A program made the position numbers and the translations under genes. The notes below the pieces were generated by a model. The model was not told where the DNA came from and searched no databases. It saw nothing but the letters and a program-made list of their open reading frames with translations. Positions 22,613 to 23,984 of a stretch of DNA of 23,984 bases are shown here, one piece after another. The stretch comes from Candidatus Saccharimonadota bacterium (GTDB lineage Bacteria; Patescibacteriota; Saccharimonadia; Saccharimonadales; UBA4665), in contig JARIHJ010000058.1 in assembly GCA_029288335.1 (NCBI GenBank), positions 1 to 23,984 on the forward strand. Direction: 5' to 3'. Every line of letters begins with the position of its first letter. Position 1 is the first letter of the stretch.

Positions 22613-23950
22613 CTAAGGATAACAGGTATCGAGCGGACTGAGATTGCCTTGTTGCAGAGTTTGACCGGCACGCAGGCGAATATTCGGCGGCGGGTGCACA
22701 GGGTTGTAATTTACAGTGAAGCTGCTCACATTAGCCGGGCTGCCGGCACTGTCAGGAAACGTTCCCGACGTCGAGCCGTCTAGGGTTATAAATACAAAGA
22801 GATAGCGCGTGTTAGTCGTATTGCCGATACAGCCTATAGACCCGCTAAGGTTGCTAGCTGGATAGGACGATCCAAACACTCCGTTCGATCCAGCCGCCTC
22901 GTAAGTCACAGAAACTACTCCATTAGATGCTGCACTGTTATAAGTAAGGCTAGTTACATTCACAGCCGAGCCGAGGTCGACAAGCTTAGAATAGTGCCCC
23001 ACACGAGCAATGGTAGCCAACGGGGTATATTGGATGTCGCTATAGTAACTAGTACCATCATAGCCCCCTAAAATGTACAAGTAACCACCGCTAGCAATGC
23101 TTCCGGCGCCATATCGAGCGTTAGTAAAGCTAGTAGTAGACGCCCAGGTGCCAACGCTACCACCAGCATTCAGAGGTGCATACTGGACACTGCTGAGCGA
23201 ACTGGTGCCGGTATAACCTCCCGATATGTATAAATAACCATCATAACCGAAAGCGGTGAGGTTAGCGTTAGCCGAGAGAAGTGCGGTAGTGAAAGCCCAG
23301 TCACCAACTGTGCCATTGGCATTTAGGGGTGCATACTGAACGTCACTAAGCGCTGCCCCGCCCGTTTCGCCGCCAATAACATATAGGTAGCCATCATAGG
23401 CTACCGTTGCCAGACCGTCACGACCGGTAGTAAAGCCGCTTACGAAAGTCGTACCGTCGTCGGTAGAGTGATGCGTATAGTGCCAACTACCAAGACTGCC
23501 ACCAGCGTTTATGGGTGCATATTGGACATCGTTAAACTCACTACTGCCCGACCCGCCTAATACGTACACATAGCCACCGTAAGCTGCCGCCGCGAAGCCC
23601 GAGCGGACACCAGTAAACCCATTAGTTGTTTGCCAGCTGCTGAGACTACCATCGCTATTTATGGACGCGTAAGCTACTGCTGGCGGCGTGCTAGTACCCA
23701 AGGGGGTTATTATTACCTCCCCATTACCGGTTTGTACGCCATTGCTCATAGTTGTGTTAGTCCCGGAGACATATCCGGAGCCACCGCCACCGCCATAAGG
23801 AATACCCGACCCATCGGCGCCGCCGCCATAGTATCCGCCGCCGCCGCCGCCAGCTTGATACGCAGCCGCGCCGCTACCGAGTGAGCCCGAGACATCCCCA
23901 GTGCCACCAGTGGTCTGTGTACCTCCACCTGGCCCGCCTGACGCTGCATT
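22613..23950 (-). CDS. Glycine-rich kelch-repeat surface protein (partial, 5' end missing)
   Basis: The gene enters from the contig end at 23950 and runs 445 residues to a TAG. The first 70 or so residues are extremely glycine-rich (AGGGGGGYYGGG, PYGGGGGSGYV). Four kelch-type repeats follow (about 94-143, 144-205, 206-256, 257-307), each with a Tyr-x-Tyr-(Val/Ile)-x-Gly-Gly strand pair and ending in DVQYAPLNA-like sequence. Four or more such blades form part of a beta-propeller; more may lie in the missing part. The C-terminal region (310-445), rich in Ser/Thr/Asn/Val, looks like a beta-sandwich and has paired cysteines; it ends in a short charged tail with Cys-Tyr-Pro. The composition suggests a secreted or surface protein for adhesion, but no function can be assigned. 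Any reading that begins MYKRQ starts in adapter sequence and is an artefact. Confidence 0.8.
   Translation of the reverse strand, partial: NAASGGPGGGTQTTGGTGDVSGSLGSGAAAYQAGGGGGGYYGGGADGSGIPYGGGGGSGYVSGTNTTMSNGVQTGNGEVIITPLGTSTPPAVAYASINSDGSLSSWQTTNGFTGVRSGFAAAAYGGYVYVLGGSGSSEFNDVQYAPINAGGSLGSWHYTHHSTDDGTTFVSGFTTGRDGLATVAYDGYLYVIGGETGGAALSDVQYAPLNANGTVGDWAFTTALLSANANLTAFGYDGYLYISGGYTGTSSLSSVQYAPLNAGGSVGTWASTTSFTNARYGAGSIASGGYLYILGGYDGTSYYSDIQYTPLATIARVGHYSKLVDLGSAVNVTSLTYNSAASNGVVSVTYEAAGSNGVFGSSYPASNLSGSIGCIGNTTNTRYLFVFITLDGSTSGTFPDSAGSPANVSSFTVNYNPVHPPPNIRLRAGQTLQQGNLSPLDTCYP
23030..23671 (-). repeat. Four tandem kelch-coding repeats
   Basis: Units at about 23671-23522, 23521-23336, 23335-23183 and 23182-23030, each 50-62 codons. 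They share coding for SLGSW/TVGDW near the start and GYLYxxGG then DVQYAPLNA at the end. The second unit is longer by an insertion of about 11 codons. Confidence 0.75.
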
Positions 23951-23984
23951 CTGTCTCTTATACACATCTGACGCTGCCGACGAT
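23951..23984 (+). other. Nextera transposase adapter (sequencing artefact)
   Basis: CTGTCTCTTATACACATCT (23951-23969), the Tn5 mosaic end used in Nextera libraries, is followed by GACGCTGCCGACGA (23970-23983), the rest of the Read 1 adapter in reverse complement. The final T would be the first base of the index. Genomic sequence stops at 23950. Confidence 0.98.

Noticed and set aside
879..22615. Alternative genetic code with UGA read as glycine (as in Gracilibacteria/SR1)
   Set aside because: TGA is never a stop here, but also never appears in frame within conserved proteins, and glycine is coded by GGN.
1..23950. CRISPR arrays, tRNA or rRNA genes, prophage or insertion sequences
   Set aside because: I looked through the intergenic stretches on both strands and saw no spaced direct repeats, cloverleaf-like sequence, integrase or transposase; every gap is under 200 bases.
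23951..23967. Proteins beginning MYKRQ or MCIRD at the right end
   Set aside because: Both are translations of the Nextera adapter.

Overview
The window looks like about 24 kb of a contig from a Candidate Phyla Radiation bacterium, most probably a Saccharibacterium (TM7). The basis is the gene content (a class II B12-dependent ribonucleotide reductase next to nrdR and ftsZ/ftsA, an LCP protein, a surface kelch protein, a membrane-anchored protein with an alginate-lyase-like domain), a base composition near half G+C, and small compact genes. No rRNA or marker was available for a firm placement. All genes read cleanly in the standard bacterial code. TAG is the dominant stop (16 of the 22 stop codons in the window), TAA makes up the rest and TGA is never used. 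CTAG and GCTAGC are strikingly common.

Layout. 1-3243 (minus strand): an envelope block of LCP (LytR-CpsA-Psr) phosphotransferase, an overlapping multi-pass membrane protein of unknown function, and an HtrA-type serine protease cut by the left edge. 3331-3942 (plus): signal peptidase I, divergent from LCP. 3960-6100 (minus): rplU, then parA and parB, with a 121-bp inverted-repeat element between parA and parB. 6198-7004 (minus): a membrane-anchored alginate-lyase-like protein whose base composition differs from its neighbours. 7063-13719 (minus): nrdR, nrdJ, a thioredoxin-like protein without the CxxC, and ileS. A palindrome resembling an NrdR box sits inside the nrdR promoter. 13852-18360 (minus): yqeY, adk, map, ftsA, ftsZ. 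18447-18985 (minus): a small winged-helix regulator followed by rpsU and a rho-independent terminator. 19073-22611 (plus): priA, a tiny leader ORF, def and fmt. 22613-23950 (minus): a glycine-rich/kelch surface protein that runs off the contig. The last 34 bases (23951-23984) are not genomic: they are a Nextera transposase adapter left in the assembly.

How the genes work together. Most are housekeeping functions. For division and segregation there are FtsA/FtsZ, ParA/ParB and a candidate parS. For deoxynucleotide supply there are NrdJ with its repressor NrdR. For fMet handling there are Map, Def and Fmt. For translation there are IleRS, bL21, bS21 and YqeY, and for replication restart PriA. 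For export and envelope there are LepB, LCP and HtrA. The accessory, potentially host- or biofilm-facing proteins are the alginate-lyase-like protein and the kelch protein. Promoters fall into two visible classes. One has a Shine-Dalgarno sequence (rplU, nrdR, nrdJ, ftsZ, the regulator). The other has the -10 box only 6-9 bases before the start codon, which implies leaderless mRNAs (lepB, ileS, ftsA, rpsU, priA, possibly def).
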